Part shown: one piece after another, positions 18,207 through 27,851 of the stretch
Position numbering within the stretch: position 1 is the first letter of the stretch
Layout of the letters: every line of letters begins with the position of its first letter
Origin: CAXWPM01 sp965206125
GTDB taxonomy: Bacteria > Acidobacteriota > Terriglobia > 20CM-2-55-15
Length of the DNA: 64,000 bases
NCBI GenBank assembly: GCA_965206125.1
Contig: CBDBIN010000040.1
Location: 1-64,000 of the forward strand
Reading direction: 5' to 3'
Position numbers and translations under genes: made by a program
Notes under the pieces: generated by a model
What the model was told of the DNA's origin: nothing
The model's input: only the letters and a program-made list of their open reading frames with translations
Database searches by the model: none

Positions 18207-19793
18207 CTACTGCTGGTTCTGGTTCTGCGGCAGTGTCCGCGTCGGGTTGACACAGGTCGACGATCTGCAGTTCTGCGAGAATTTCGAACCGAGCCTGACG
18301 AGAAGCGCAACCGTGTCCGGGTAGACCGTCGAGTTCATCGACGGGCCGTTCGCGTAGTCGGCCACCGTGTCCCCGGTTCCCTCGGCAACGTCGACGTCGG
18401 TGTCGGTGGCGCGGCCGTTGATCATGTTTGCCCGCGAGGTGACGTCGGCACCGTGATCAACCAGGAACGTAATAATGTCATTTTGGCCGATCAGCGCCGC
18501 CCCGTGCAGCGGAGTATAGCCCTTGCCGTCTTTTGCGTTCACATCGGCGCTGAGTGTTGCTACGAGGTACTGGACGGTATCCATTCGTGCGTCGGGGACG
18601 ATATGAGCGGCCTGATGCGAGTGGCCGAAACCAGCTGCAACCTGTAACGGCGAAACCCCGGCCGAGGTCGCGATGTGCGGATCAGCACCCGCGGCAAGCA
18701 GAAGCTGCATCGCTCGGACGTCATTGGCTTCGACTGCCCGCCAGAACGGGGTCGCGCCGTCGGTATCCGGACCGCCGCCGTGGAAGGATCGCATCCACAG
18801 CTTGGGCCCCATCCTGGCGTTTGGGTCCGCACCGCTCGCGATCAACGCCTTCATCAGGTCCAGATAGTGCGTCTGCTCCTGCTCGACGCTCGGCGGCGGA
18901 TACCACGTCCTGGAAGCCCACTGCGCATCGAGGGTCGCATATAGCGGAGTGACCCCACCGACGCTGGCCACCGTCGCGTCCGCGCCTCTGGTGAGCAGAA
19001 ACTTCGCGATGTCCAAATGCCCGTTGAGGATCGCCTGGTTCAGGGCGCTCATGTCGTCCGACAACGCGAGCTGGTTGATGTTCGCGCCCATCGCGACGAG
19101 TTCGCGAACGGCCTCCAGATGCCCTTCACGTGCGGCGAAGTGCAGCGCCGTGTTGCCACCCATCCTGGCCGGCTTGCTGTTGTTCCTCCCGGGTGCCTGA
19201 TTCGGTAGGGTGTCGCGAATTTCAGCCACGGTCGTGATCGCATTGACGTCGGCACCGCGGCGCACGAGTAGCGGAATCATGGCCGCGCGGCCGAAGGCGG
19301 ACGCATACAACAGGGCCGTCTGCCCGTAACTGGACTCCCTGGCATCGACGTTCGCGCCGTGGTCGAGCAGCACCTTAATGGCGTCCGTGCTGCCCGACGC
19401 CGCGGCCAGCATCAACGGGGTTGTGCCGGTTTCCTTCGCGGCGTTGGGGTCCGCGCCAGCCTCGAGAAGCAGCTCGAGCATCGCCGCGCTGCCGTTCTCC
19501 GACGCCATGAATAGAGGCGTGATGCCGTTCAGACGCGTCTTCGCATCCAAGTTCGACGCCTCCCGGATCAACAGCCGGGCCATGTCCAGGTCGTCCCGGT
19601 ATGACGCCCAGTGCAAAGCCGTGGTCCCGCCACCCTGTGGGGCGTCGACATCGATGCCGTCGGCCAGCAGCGCTTGCACAGCGGCAAGGTCTTCCCGCAT
19701 GGCCGCGTCCGAAAGTCGGGCGTCCTGCGCAGCTGCGGGCAGAGCCAACACCAGCGCGAGGCTGAGTCCGCGGACTAGTTTTTGAGCCAACAT
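18207..19793 (-). CDS. secreted ankyrin-repeat protein (module 2)
   Basis: 528 residues from the ATG at 19793, which has GAGAGGAA upstream. The frame stays open for nearly 190 further codons, but that part is antiframe of the DUF1552 gene and is rejected. A signal peptide (MLAQKLVRGLSLALVLALPAAAQ) is followed by ankyrin repeats beginning LSDAAMREDLAAVQALL. The family insertion WYPPPSVEQEQTHYLDLM lies near residue 295. The C-terminus is NCRSSTCVNPTRT, keeping both cysteines seen in module 1, followed by a Gln/Asn tail. It is third in its cassette, 56 bases after the DUF1552 stop, and is followed by a strong terminator. Most similar to the module 1 and 3 copies. Confidence 0.92.
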   Translation of the reverse strand: MLAQKLVRGLSLALVLALPAAAQDARLSDAAMREDLAAVQALLADGIDVDAPQGGGTTALHWASYRDDLDMARLLIREASNLDAKTRLNGITPLFMASENGSAAMLELLLEAGADPNAAKETGTTPLMLAAASGSTDAIKVLLDHGANVDARESSYGQTALLYASAFGRAAMIPLLVRRGADVNAITTVAEIRDTLPNQAPGRNNSKPARMGGNTALHFAAREGHLEAVRELVAMGANINQLALSDDMSALNQAILNGHLDIAKFLLTRGADATVASVGGVTPLYATLDAQWASRTWYPPPSVEQEQTHYLDLMKALIASGADPNARMGPKLWMRSFHGGGPDTDGATPFWRAVEANDVRAMQLLLAAGADPHIATSAGVSPLQVAAGFGHSHQAAHIVPDARMDTVQYLVATLSADVNAKDGKGYTPLHGAALIGQNDIITFLVDHGADVTSRANMINGRATDTDVDVAEGTGDTVADYANGPSMNSTVYPDTVALLVRLGSKFSQNCRSSTCVNPTRTLPQNQNQQ

Positions 19794-19849
19794 GAGTGGT
19801 TCCTCTCTCGATGCGTGATGTTCCGCTGAAAAGTGACGCGACCTCACCA

Positions 19850-21220
19850 TCAGATCGCGATGGGTTCCGTGCTGTCTCCCAACGTATCGATGTTCACGCC
19901 GAGCTTCTGCATCATGGCCAACAGGATGTTGGCCTGCGGCGTTTCCTCTTCGCATTGGATGTGCAGGTTGCCTCGAATGCTCCCCGAGGCATGGCCGGCC
20001 AGCAGCATCGGTACCCGCTTGTGGCCATGGGTGTTCGAATCGCCCATAGCGCTGCCGTAGAGAACGAGCGAGTGATCCAGCAGGGTGCCGTCCCCGTCCG
20101 GCGTGTCTCTCAACCGATCCAGGAAGTATCCCAGCAGGCCCACGTGGTAACGGTTGACCACTGCAAAGTCGTTGATGCCCTGTGGGGTCAACGAGTGGTG
20201 TGACGCGGTGTGGAACGGCGTCGTGTTCCCACTCTCCGGGAAAACCCGGTTGCTCGTGTCCCGACTGAGCTTGAACGTCGACACCCTGGTGATCTCCGCC
20301 GCGAAGGCCAGAAGCTGCAGGTCGTACATCAGCTTCACATGTTCTTCCCACGAATCCGGAACACCGACGGGAGCATCGGGCAGCTCGCGTTCGACACCGC
20401 CCGAGTTGTACGCCTCGATTCGCTCGATGCGCCGCTCGATCTCTCTAACATTGTCCAGGTACTCGCTGAGCCTGTTCCGATCCCGCGCATTCAGCTGGTT
20501 TCGAAGCCGGGCGACATCGTGGGTGATACTGTCCAGAATGCTGCGGTTCAGCTGACGGCGCACGACCCGGTCTTCCTGCGAACCCCCCTCGCCAAACAGC
20601 TCTTCGAATGCCATCCTCGGGTTCAGGGTCATCGGCAGCGGTGTTGTGGGCGACGACCAGCTGATCGTGTCCATGTAAACGCAGCTGTAGTTGAAGCCGC
20701 ACGACCCGGAGGCATCCATGTTGTCGGTGCAGAGCTGAATCGAGGGCAGGGGAGTGTCCTGGCCGAACTTCTGTGCGTATAGCTGATCGATCGAAGTACC
20801 GTTGTAGACATCCGAGCCCAGCGTCTGCTTCGGGTGCGCAGCGGTCAGAAAGACCGCGCTCGAACGGAAGTGATCCGCACCTACCTCCTCCGGCGTGAAG
20901 GGGTCCGCCTGGTGGCAGTCGGTCTGAGTCACGACGGTCAGATGATCCCGGAAGCGCTCGAGCGGCTTGAGGATCATGCCCATCTCGAAGTCGCGGCCTT
21001 CGGTCGGCGGCATCCAGAGATTCTCTTTGGTTCCGTACTGCGTGCTGCCCGCCGAACCGTGCACGATCTCGATACATGTCAGGCGGCTCGGAGGAGAGGC
21101 CGCGGTCTGGCTCAAGGGCGTAGCGGCCGGCGCCATGGACTCCAAGAAGGGCAGCGCGACCGCCGCGCCCATACCCCGGAGCATCGTACGGCGGGACATA
21201 TGTCTCTTCGTGATGAACAT
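19850..21220 (-). CDS. DUF1552 (HXXSHH) family protein, Tat-exported (module 2)
   Basis: 456 residues, the same length as the module 1 copy. It has a Tat motif (KRHMSRRTMLRGMG), intact HTASHH in place of HSASHH, and the conserved ENLWMP/EIVHGSAGST region after the signal. The C-terminal block DHSLVLYGSAMGDSNTHGHKRVP is preserved, and the protein ends in DSTEPIAI. The residue after the HXXSHH box is Ser rather than the Gly found in modules 1, 3 and 4. It lies between the diheme gene (59 bases upstream) and the ankyrin gene. The start ATG is followed by the same MFITKKH-type beginning as in the paralogues, after an AGGGAGG ribosome site. Confidence 0.93.
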   Translation of the reverse strand: MFITKRHMSRRTMLRGMGAAVALPFLESMAPAATPLSQTAASPPSRLTCIEIVHGSAGSTQYGTKENLWMPPTEGRDFEMGMILKPLERFRDHLTVVTQTDCHQADPFTPEEVGADHFRSSAVFLTAAHPKQTLGSDVYNGTSIDQLYAQKFGQDTPLPSIQLCTDNMDASGSCGFNYSCVYMDTISWSSPTTPLPMTLNPRMAFEELFGEGGSQEDRVVRRQLNRSILDSITHDVARLRNQLNARDRNRLSEYLDNVREIERRIERIEAYNSGGVERELPDAPVGVPDSWEEHVKLMYDLQLLAFAAEITRVSTFKLSRDTSNRVFPESGNTTPFHTASHHSLTPQGINDFAVVNRYHVGLLGYFLDRLRDTPDGDGTLLDHSLVLYGSAMGDSNTHGHKRVPMLLAGHASGSIRGNLHIQCEEETPQANILLAMMQKLGVNIDTLGDSTEPIAI

Positions 21221-21279
21221 TCTCTAGCCTCCCTGTTGATCTCTCGCTCCGCTCAAACCGCTGTTGCGCGGGTGTCTGA

Positions 21280-23700
21280 TCATGGCTGCTCGGCGCTTTC
21301 CGGCTCCGGCACACGGGACATCCGGAACGGGGCGCTCTCGACGACGTTCCTGATGAACGTCGAAAACCGGTTCCCTTCGGTTCGCGCCTCCCGCATGATC
21401 GATCGGACTACGGGCATATCCCGGTAGTCCAGAACCCTGCCGACCGCGTAGGCCAGAAGGTTTTCGGTAAATGATCGGATGAAGGATTCAGAGCGATCCA
21501 GCAGCGCCTGCCGCAGGCTCAGAGGCCCATCCAGGCTCGTGCCGTCGAACATCGTGTCGGACGGATCGATGTCAACCCCGCCGTCCGTCGTCCGCCATAC
21601 TCCGGTGGCATCGAAGTTCTCGAGCGCCAGACCGATGGGATCCATGATCTGGTGGCACGCCGAGCATGCCGGGTTATCGCGGTGCTGTTCCATCCGTTCA
21701 CGGACCGACAGGATCTTTGCGTTGTCCACGCTCTCCATGAAGGGCGGTACGACGGGCGGAGGCGCCGGTGGAGGAGTGCCCAGAAGGACCTCTAATACGT
21801 ACTTGCCGCGCGCCACAGGTGAAGTCCGGTTTGCCAGCGACGTCATCGTCAGCACGCCGCCCTTGCCGAGCAAACCGTGCCGGTTGGGATCGGCGAGCTC
21901 AACCCGCTGGAACCTGTTCCCGGTCACGCTGGGAAGCCTGTAGTGTTTGGCCAGTACTTCGTCGACAAAGGTGTAGTCCGCGGTCAACAGCTCGAGGACA
22001 CTGCCGTCTTCGCTGCGGATGTTGTCGAACAGCAGCTCCACCTCGCGCCGCATCGACTGGCCCAGGTTCTTGGTGTAATTCGGGTAGAGCGTGGGCTCGG
22101 GAAGCATTTCGTCGATGCCCTGGAGACGCAACCACTGCCCCGCAAAGTTCGTCGCCAGCGCTTCGGACCGCGGGTCGGCCAGCATGCGTCCGACCTGCCG
22201 CCGCAGAGTCGCCGGATTCCCCAGTGCTCCCCGGCTGGCGACCTCGATCAATTCCTCGTCAGGAATACTGCTCCAGAGAAAGTAGGAGAGGCGTGAAGCG
22301 AGCTCCAGGTCGTCGATCGGATAGTCCTCGCCGGGAGACACCCCCGCCGGGTCCCGTTCGAACCGGAACACGAACTCCGGCTTGGCGATGATGGCCTGCA
22401 GCGCGTTACGCACCCCGGCCTCGAACCCTCCCACGGCGTGGCCGGCGTGGTATTGGATCATCAGGCCTTCCATGTCTTCCGGTGTGACTGGCCTGCGGAA
22501 GGCCCGCCGCGCAAGCCTGGAGATGATCTCCGTGGCACACGGTTCTTCATCGAGCGACCCGGACGGATAGCAGCTGAAGATTCGCTGCCGGCTGGGCATG
22601 TTCGACACGCCCGTCACGTTCGTGGGTCCGGTGACGGTTAATGTCCGGAGGTGGGGAAGCGCGGTCATTCCCGGCTGGTTCGCGATCGAGATATCCATCA
22701 ATGTGTGCTCGACCAGCCAGTACCGGTCCTCAACCGGGCCGTCCGCTTTCGAAACGAACGCGGCCGCCAGCCGCCGCTGACCCGCCTCGACCGGGATCGG
22801 ATCGGTCACCAGCATCCCCTCGGTCTCCTGTACGTCCGGATCGATCGTGAAGACTGCGACACGCTCGCCATCGACAGATACTTCGACCTGCTGGCCCTGC
22901 AGCGGTTCAGGCAGATAGGAACCAATCAGCCGCCCCGTGTAGTAGTAATAGAACTCCAGCTTGAAGACGTACTCGCCGTCGGCAGGAAAATCGTGGAGAA
23001 CGGAAACGCCCCCGCGAGTGCCGAACGGCGTCCCTTCGACGTGCCTCATCTGGCTGACGACCTTCGGGACGTCATAGGACACCATCGCGGCCGACGCGGC
23101 CGGGTCGCCGATGGCCTGCCGGCTGACCTTGCTGGCGGCACGGACGTAACCCTGGATCAACGCCGGGCTGACCGTCAACGCGTCGGCCATGTTATCGAAG
23201 CCCCCGGTCCGCGCGTCGCGGGGCAGGAGTTCGGACACGTCCACCTCGATGCCGAGCAGGTCCCGGATTGAGTTCCGGTATTCGGTCCGATTCACGCGAT
23301 GGAGCTCCGGTGCCTTCGTGTGTGGGCGATCGGCGGCCACGCGGTCGATTGCCTGTTCCAGAGATCGAGCGAAAGCCTGCAAGGTCTCAAGATCCGGACG
23401 CACCTGGCCGGCGGGAGGCATCATTCCCACACGCACCTTACGGATCAGCTCTTCCGCAAGCTCGGCGTTCTGGTCCGGATGCTCAAGGTCCAGATCGGTG
23501 AGCGTCATACCCCCCGCACGCAGGTCCTGATTGTGGCAGCCGGTGCAGTGTTGCTCGATCAGAGCTCGCTGGGATTCGACCGAGAGGAGGCCATCGGCCG
23601 CGGGCTCCATCGATTGTCGGCGTTCGGCGATGTACTGGTCGGCACCGACAGCAAGGCACAGTACGGCGACGCTGACCGCCGTGAGAAATTTCCCTGTCAC
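21280..23700 (-). CDS. exported diheme DUF1587/1595/1592/1588/1585 protein (module 2)
   Basis: 806 residues from the GTG at 23700. It is chosen over an ATG 17 codons upstream because AGGAGG lies six bases before it and the hydrophobic segment FLTAVSVAVLCLAVGA then forms a normal signal peptide. The first heme site is CTGCH (C52, C55, H56) and the second CSACHQIMDPIG (C679, C682, H683). DUF1587 (HRVNRTEYRNSIRDLLGIEVDVSELLPRD), DUF1595, DUF1592 (ASRLSYFLWSSIPDEEL) and DUF1585 (VGRVLDYRDMPVVRSIM) follow the family order. The proline-rich TPPPAPPPVVPP linker precedes the second heme. It is transcribed divergently from the cytochrome c gene at 23910, with three 11-base direct repeats in the shared upstream region. 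Confidence 0.92.
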   Translation of the reverse strand: MTGKFLTAVSVAVLCLAVGADQYIAERRQSMEPAADGLLSVESQRALIEQHCTGCHNQDLRAGGMTLTDLDLEHPDQNAELAEELIRKVRVGMMPPAGQVRPDLETLQAFARSLEQAIDRVAADRPHTKAPELHRVNRTEYRNSIRDLLGIEVDVSELLPRDARTGGFDNMADALTVSPALIQGYVRAASKVSRQAIGDPAASAAMVSYDVPKVVSQMRHVEGTPFGTRGGVSVLHDFPADGEYVFKLEFYYYYTGRLIGSYLPEPLQGQQVEVSVDGERVAVFTIDPDVQETEGMLVTDPIPVEAGQRRLAAAFVSKADGPVEDRYWLVEHTLMDISIANQPGMTALPHLRTLTVTGPTNVTGVSNMPSRQRIFSCYPSGSLDEEPCATEIISRLARRAFRRPVTPEDMEGLMIQYHAGHAVGGFEAGVRNALQAIIAKPEFVFRFERDPAGVSPGEDYPIDDLELASRLSYFLWSSIPDEELIEVASRGALGNPATLRRQVGRMLADPRSEALATNFAGQWLRLQGIDEMLPEPTLYPNYTKNLGQSMRREVELLFDNIRSEDGSVLELLTADYTFVDEVLAKHYRLPSVTGNRFQRVELADPNRHGLLGKGGVLTMTSLANRTSPVARGKYVLEVLLGTPPPAPPPVVPPFMESVDNAKILSVRERMEQHRDNPACSACHQIMDPIGLALENFDATGVWRTTDGGVDIDPSDTMFDGTSLDGPLSLRQALLDRSESFIRSFTENLLAYAVGRVLDYRDMPVVRSIMREARTEGNRFSTFIRNVVESAPFRMSRVPEPESAEQP

Positions 23701-23752
23701 TCGTGGCCTCCTGAATCCCGAAGATATGGCGCGTCTTCGAGGTGTTGCCATC

Positions 23753-23785
23753 GATGTATTCTAGATGTATTCTAGATGTATTCTT
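23753..23785. repeat. three tandem 11-bp repeats in a divergent promoter region
   Basis: GATGTATTCTA occurs twice, followed by GATGTATTCTT, head to tail. The period of 11 bases is about one helical turn, so a protein could bind all three on one DNA face. The site lies 52 bases upstream of the module 2 start and 125 bases before the cytochrome c gene, suggesting an operator for one or both. Confidence 0.6.
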
Positions 23786-23909
23786 TCACTTAAGTTTCAG
23801 GATGTTTATCATGCCTCGATCGGGATGGCAAGTACAATGATTTAAAGGGCTTTCGCTCAAACGCCGATCGGGATGGCGGCCTGGAAAGATTGCGACTTCA
23901 GACAGCACT

Positions 23910-24686
23910 ATGAAACCTGAGAGAAGACACGGCCCGACCAGTTTGGCAACTCTCCTGACCTCCATCGGTTCAGTCCTCCTGGTAGGTTTCGGGGTGACCG
24001 CACAGACGGTCACCTACGAGGGGCGGACTATCCTCGACGGAGTCTACACCGCAAGCCAGGCTGTTGAGGGTGCCGATAAGTACGAGGGCAACTGCGTTCA
24101 CTGCCATGAAGGTATCGACCCCGACGGTCCGGTCCTGCGCGGCCGCTCGTTCATCGACAGGTGGCGAGAAAGCAACCTCGACGCTCTTTACAACCATATC
24201 CGCACACGAATGCCGGCGGACGGTGCTGGACAACTCAGTGACGAATCCTACATCCAGATCCTCGCCTATATGCTCGGCGCGAGCGATTATCCGACCGGGC
24301 GCGAAGAGCTGCATCCTGAAGCGCTCTCGAGCATCCGAATCGTTGGGATGGACGGTCCACAGCCCCTGCCCAGGAACACGCTCGTCAAGGTTGTCGGCTG
24401 CCTCACGCCAGGGGAGAACGACTCCTGGGTATTGGCGGCCGCCACCGAGCCCGCACGGATCTGGGAAGGGAGGGGAACGAGTCCCGAGGAGATTGCGGAT
24501 TCTCTCCGAACGTCGCCCGGAACCCGGACGTTTCCCCTGGGCAACTTCACGAACATCCGTTACGATTTCGAACCGCGGGTGTATGCGGGCCACAGGGTGC
24601 AGGCGAAAGGCGTGTTGATTCGCCGATCCAGCGGAGAACGGATCAGCCTGACGGCTCTCGATTCCGTAGCACCGAACTGCGAATAA
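23910..24686 (+). CDS. secreted c-type cytochrome with C-terminal unknown domain
   Basis: 258 residues, one of the few plus-strand genes in the array region. A signal peptide (TLLTSIGSVLLVGFGVTAQ) is followed by a class I cytochrome c fold with CVHCH (C62, C65, H66) and a likely axial methionine in IRTRMPADGAG near residue 101. The second half begins VKVVGCLTPGENDSWVLAAATEP and ends VAPNC. The same extension is known to me from acidobacterial small cytochromes and probably forms a beta-barrel domain. The protein would shuttle electrons in the periplasm and is a plausible redox partner for the diheme DUF1592 proteins, since it sits between modules 2 and 3. That partnership is inference from position only. 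Confidence 0.87.
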   Translation: MKPERRHGPTSLATLLTSIGSVLLVGFGVTAQTVTYEGRTILDGVYTASQAVEGADKYEGNCVHCHEGIDPDGPVLRGRSFIDRWRESNLDALYNHIRTRMPADGAGQLSDESYIQILAYMLGASDYPTGREELHPEALSSIRIVGMDGPQPLPRNTLVKVVGCLTPGENDSWVLAAATEPARIWEGRGTSPEEIADSLRTSPGTRTFPLGNFTNIRYDFEPRVYAGHRVQAKGVLIRRSSGERISLTALDSVAPNCE

Positions 24687-24693
24687 AAAGAAG

Positions 24694-24718
24694 AAGGAGC
24701 CTCGCGAACAGGCTCCTT
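24694..24718. terminator. bidirectional terminator between cytochrome c and module 3
   Basis: An 8-bp stem AAGGAGCC/GGCTCCTT with a 9-base loop lies between two converging genes. Its sequence closely matches the module 2 terminator stem. Confidence 0.8.
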
Positions 24719-24773
24719 GTGTTGGTCAGCATTCCCCGGTCGCTAATGCTCCCGGTTCTGTCACCTACTGCTT

Positions 24774-26369
24774 TTACCAATTATCGTCGGGCTCCAGGAT
24801 GGTCTTCAGGACACAAACCGAGGCGCGGCAGTTGTCGGAATTTTCCGCTCCCAGACCCACGAGCAGGTTGATTGTTTCCGGATAAATCATCGACCGCTCC
24901 CGGGGGCCGTTGGCCATATCGACGACCGTGTCCCCCGTCCCTGCATCCACGTCCCTGTTGCCGTCATCCGCGCGGCCGTAAATCATGTTGGCCTTCGCGG
25001 TGACATCGGCGCCCTTGGAGATGAGGTAAAGAATGACATCGTTGGCTCCCACCAGCGCGGCTCCGTGCAGGGCTGTGTATCCCTTGTCGTCGTTCGACTT
25101 CACATCTGCGCCCAGCTGATCGACCAGGTACAGGATGGTCTCGGTGCGCGCCCCGGGCACGAGGTTAGTAACCTGAGGCTCATGCCCGAACCCGGCGGCG
25201 GCCTGGAGTGCTGAGGCCAGGTGTGTCGACGGGATGTGGGGATCAGCGCCGGCGGCGATCAGCAATTTCATCGCCGCAAGGTCGTTCGACTGCGCCGCGC
25301 GCCAGAAAGCCGTGGCACCGGCGGCATCGATCCAGTCCCCGTGAAACGAGCGGAACCACGGCTCCGGTCCGATCCTCGCGTTCGGGTCCGCGCCACTGGC
25401 GAGCAAGTTCTTCATCAAATCCAGATATCCAATTTTTTCCTCTTCTATGCTTGCGGGCGGATACCACGTCCGCGCGGCCCATTGCGCGTCGATCGTCGCA
25501 TAGAGGGGCGCCAATCCCGTGTCGCTGGCCAGGGTCGGATCGCCGCCGTTAGCCAGGAGGAACTCCGCGATGTCCAGGTGGCCGTTGATAATCGCCATCG
25601 TCATCACGCTGATCCGGTTCGAGCCATTCACCTTGTTGACATCGGCCCCGGCCCAAACCAGTTCGCGGATCGCGTCGATCTGACCTTCACGTGCCGAAAA
25701 ATGCAACGCCGTCATCCCGCCCATCGCGATCGGGTCGGCGCCCGTCCGCGGACGATTCTGGTTCTGCGAACGGTACTGATCCCCGGACGCACCGATACCG
25801 GATACCTTCGTGGCAGCGTCCGTGTCGGCCCCGGCTTCGACCAGCTGACGGATCACCTCAACACGACCTCGTGCCGCAGCGTAGATCAGAGCCGTCTGCT
25901 CATGTGTGTTCTCCCTGGAATTGACCTCGGCCCCGCTTTCCAGTAGCGCCCTCACCGCCTCAACGTCCCCCGAGGCCGCAGCCAGCATCAGCGGAGTCGT
26001 ACCAGTCGACTTCGAAGAGTTGGGATCCGCGCCCGCTCCGAGCAGGAGCGCGATCATCTCCGCGCTGCCGTTCTCGGCCGCCATGAACAGGGGAGAGATG
26101 TCCCCGAGCCGAGTTACGGCCTCGACATTGGCCCCGGACTGGACCAACATACGCGCCATATCCAGATCGGTACGGTACGCAGCCCAGTGGAGAGCCGTCG
26201 TACCGTCACCCATCGCATGATTGACGTCAGCGCCGCCATCCAGCAACGTTCTTACCATTGCCCTGTCGCCCCGCATCGCCGCCAGTGAAACACCCGCGTC
26301 CTGTGCGATAGCCGACAGTGACATCAACAACGTGACAGACAGCCCGCCGGCCAAGGTTCGAGCCCACAT
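24774..26369 (-). CDS. secreted ankyrin-repeat protein (module 3)
   Basis: 531 residues from the ATG at 26369, preceded by GGAAGGGG. An upstream in-frame extension overlaps the DUF1552 gene and is rejected. It has a signal peptide (MWARTLAGGLSVTLLMSLSAIAQ) and ankyrin repeats from VSLAAMRGDRAMVRTLL onward. The family insertion reads WYPPASIEEEKIGYLDLM. The C-terminus is NCRASVC followed by VLKTILEPDDNW, keeping the two cysteines. A short Gln/Asn/Arg-rich linker (QYRSQNQNRPRTG) near residue 235 replaces the Arg-rich linker of modules 1 and 4-6. It faces the plus-strand cytochrome c gene across a shared terminator. Confidence 0.92.
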   Translation of the reverse strand: MWARTLAGGLSVTLLMSLSAIAQDAGVSLAAMRGDRAMVRTLLDGGADVNHAMGDGTTALHWAAYRTDLDMARMLVQSGANVEAVTRLGDISPLFMAAENGSAEMIALLLGAGADPNSSKSTGTTPLMLAAASGDVEAVRALLESGAEVNSRENTHEQTALIYAAARGRVEVIRQLVEAGADTDAATKVSGIGASGDQYRSQNQNRPRTGADPIAMGGMTALHFSAREGQIDAIRELVWAGADVNKVNGSNRISVMTMAIINGHLDIAEFLLANGGDPTLASDTGLAPLYATIDAQWAARTWYPPASIEEEKIGYLDLMKNLLASGADPNARIGPEPWFRSFHGDWIDAAGATAFWRAAQSNDLAAMKLLIAAGADPHIPSTHLASALQAAAGFGHEPQVTNLVPGARTETILYLVDQLGADVKSNDDKGYTALHGAALVGANDVILYLISKGADVTAKANMIYGRADDGNRDVDAGTGDTVVDMANGPRERSMIYPETINLLVGLGAENSDNCRASVCVLKTILEPDDNW

Positions 26370-26428
26370 ATGTGATCCCCTTCCAGGTTGGTTTGCTTTC
26401 GTTTTCGTCATCGTTCGAGGCCTCGACC

Positions 26429-27799
26429 TCAGATCGTAATCGGTCCGGTGCTGTCCCCGATGTGTTCGATGGCCACGCCGAGCTTCTGCATCATCGCCAG
26501 GAGAACGTTTGCCTGGGGCGTTTCTTCCGCGCACCGGACGTGAAGGTCGCCCTTTACCGCGCCCGACGCATGCCCGGCGAGCAGCATCGGGACACGCTTG
26601 TGGCCGTGCACGTTCGAATCGCCCATCGGGCTGCCGTACAGGACAAGCGAATGATCCAGTAGGCTTCCGTCGCCGTCCGGCGTGTCTGCCAGGCGGTTGA
26701 GGAAGTACGCCAGCAGCCCCACGTGGTACCGATTGATGTTCGACAGATCGATGATCTGGGCCGGTTTCTCGCCGTGGTGGGAAGCCGAATGGAATGGCGT
26801 CATCGAACCGCTTTCCGGAAACACCCGATTGCTCGTGTCGCGGCTGAGCTTGAGGGTCGAAACACGCGTGATCTCGGCCTCGAAAGCCAGCGCCTCGAGA
26901 TCGAGCATCAGCTTGACGTGATCTTCCCAGGAATCGGGAACGCCGATCGGGGCATCCGGCAACTCCCTCGCCACGCCCCTGGCGTTGTAGTCCTCGATCC
27001 TCTGGATCCGGCGCTCGATCTCACGGACGTTTTCAAGGTAAGCGCCCAGTCGGCCCCGGTCTCTTGGGTCCAGTTCCCCTTCCAGACGCGCCACATCGTG
27101 TGTGATCCCATCGAGGATACTGCGGTTGATCATCTGACGCTCGGCCCGGTCTTGCTGCGATCCCCCGGCACCGAACAACTCCTCGAAGGCCCTCCGCGGG
27201 TTTCTCGTCATCGGCAGCGCCTCGGTCGGTGATGCCCAGCTGATCGTGTCCATGTAGACGCAGCTGTAGTTGAAGCCGCATGCGCCCGAAGCATCCATGT
27301 TCTCGATGCCGTGCTGGACCGACGGCAGGGGCGTGTCCTGGCCGAACTTCTGGGCGTACAGCTGGTCGATCGACGTGCCGTTGTAGACGTCGGAACCGAG
27401 CGTCTGTTTCGCATGCGCCGCCGTCAGGAACACCGCACTCGCACGGAAGTGGTCGGCGCCCACTTCTTCCGGCTTCCACGGGTTCGCCTGCGCGCAATCG
27501 GTCTGCGTGACGACGGTCAGGTACTCTTTGAGCGGTGCCAATGGTTCAAGTATCGGGCTCATTTCGAAATCGAAACCCTCGGTCGCAGGCATCCACAGGT
27601 TCTGCTCTGTCCCCCACTGGGTGCTGCCCGCCGATCCGTGCACGATTTCGATGCAGGCCAGGCGGTTTGCTGGAGACGCGGCCGTCTGGCGTAGCGGTGT
27701 GGCGGCAGGAGCCATCGACTCGAGGAACGGTAGCGCAACGACCGCCCCCATGCCGCGAAGGACTGTTCGTCGGGAAAGATGTTTCTTCGTGATGAACAT
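26429..27799 (-). CDS. DUF1552 (HXXSHH) family protein, Tat-exported (module 3)
   Basis: 456 residues from the ATG at 27799 (AAGGAGCT upstream). The additional 31 in-frame codons to 27892 overlap the diheme gene and lack a ribosome site. It has the Tat signal KKHLSRRTVLRGMG, an intact HSASHH box, and the C-terminal LDHSLVLYGSPMGDSNVHGH block, where Pro replaces the Ala of modules 1, 2 and 4. Close to the module 2 protein: both have the QTDC and MDASG(A/S)CGFNYSCVYMD segments, the latter rich in cysteine. The conserved cysteines in the exported protein could form disulfides or ligate metal. It ends in DSTGPITI. Confidence 0.93.
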   Translation of the reverse strand: MFITKKHLSRRTVLRGMGAVVALPFLESMAPAATPLRQTAASPANRLACIEIVHGSAGSTQWGTEQNLWMPATEGFDFEMSPILEPLAPLKEYLTVVTQTDCAQANPWKPEEVGADHFRASAVFLTAAHAKQTLGSDVYNGTSIDQLYAQKFGQDTPLPSVQHGIENMDASGACGFNYSCVYMDTISWASPTEALPMTRNPRRAFEELFGAGGSQQDRAERQMINRSILDGITHDVARLEGELDPRDRGRLGAYLENVREIERRIQRIEDYNARGVARELPDAPIGVPDSWEDHVKLMLDLEALAFEAEITRVSTLKLSRDTSNRVFPESGSMTPFHSASHHGEKPAQIIDLSNINRYHVGLLAYFLNRLADTPDGDGSLLDHSLVLYGSPMGDSNVHGHKRVPMLLAGHASGAVKGDLHVRCAEETPQANVLLAMMQKLGVAIEHIGDSTGPITI

Positions 27800-27851
27800 C
27801 GAAGTGAGCTCCTTGTTTGAGGTCAAGCTTGAATTCGTTTCGATGACTCCG

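Noticed and set aside
19794..20351. N-terminal extension of the module 2 ankyrin frame (similar extensions in modules 3, 5 and 6)
   Set aside because: The extension overlaps the DUF1552 gene in another frame. A signal peptide and ribosome site mark the internal start.
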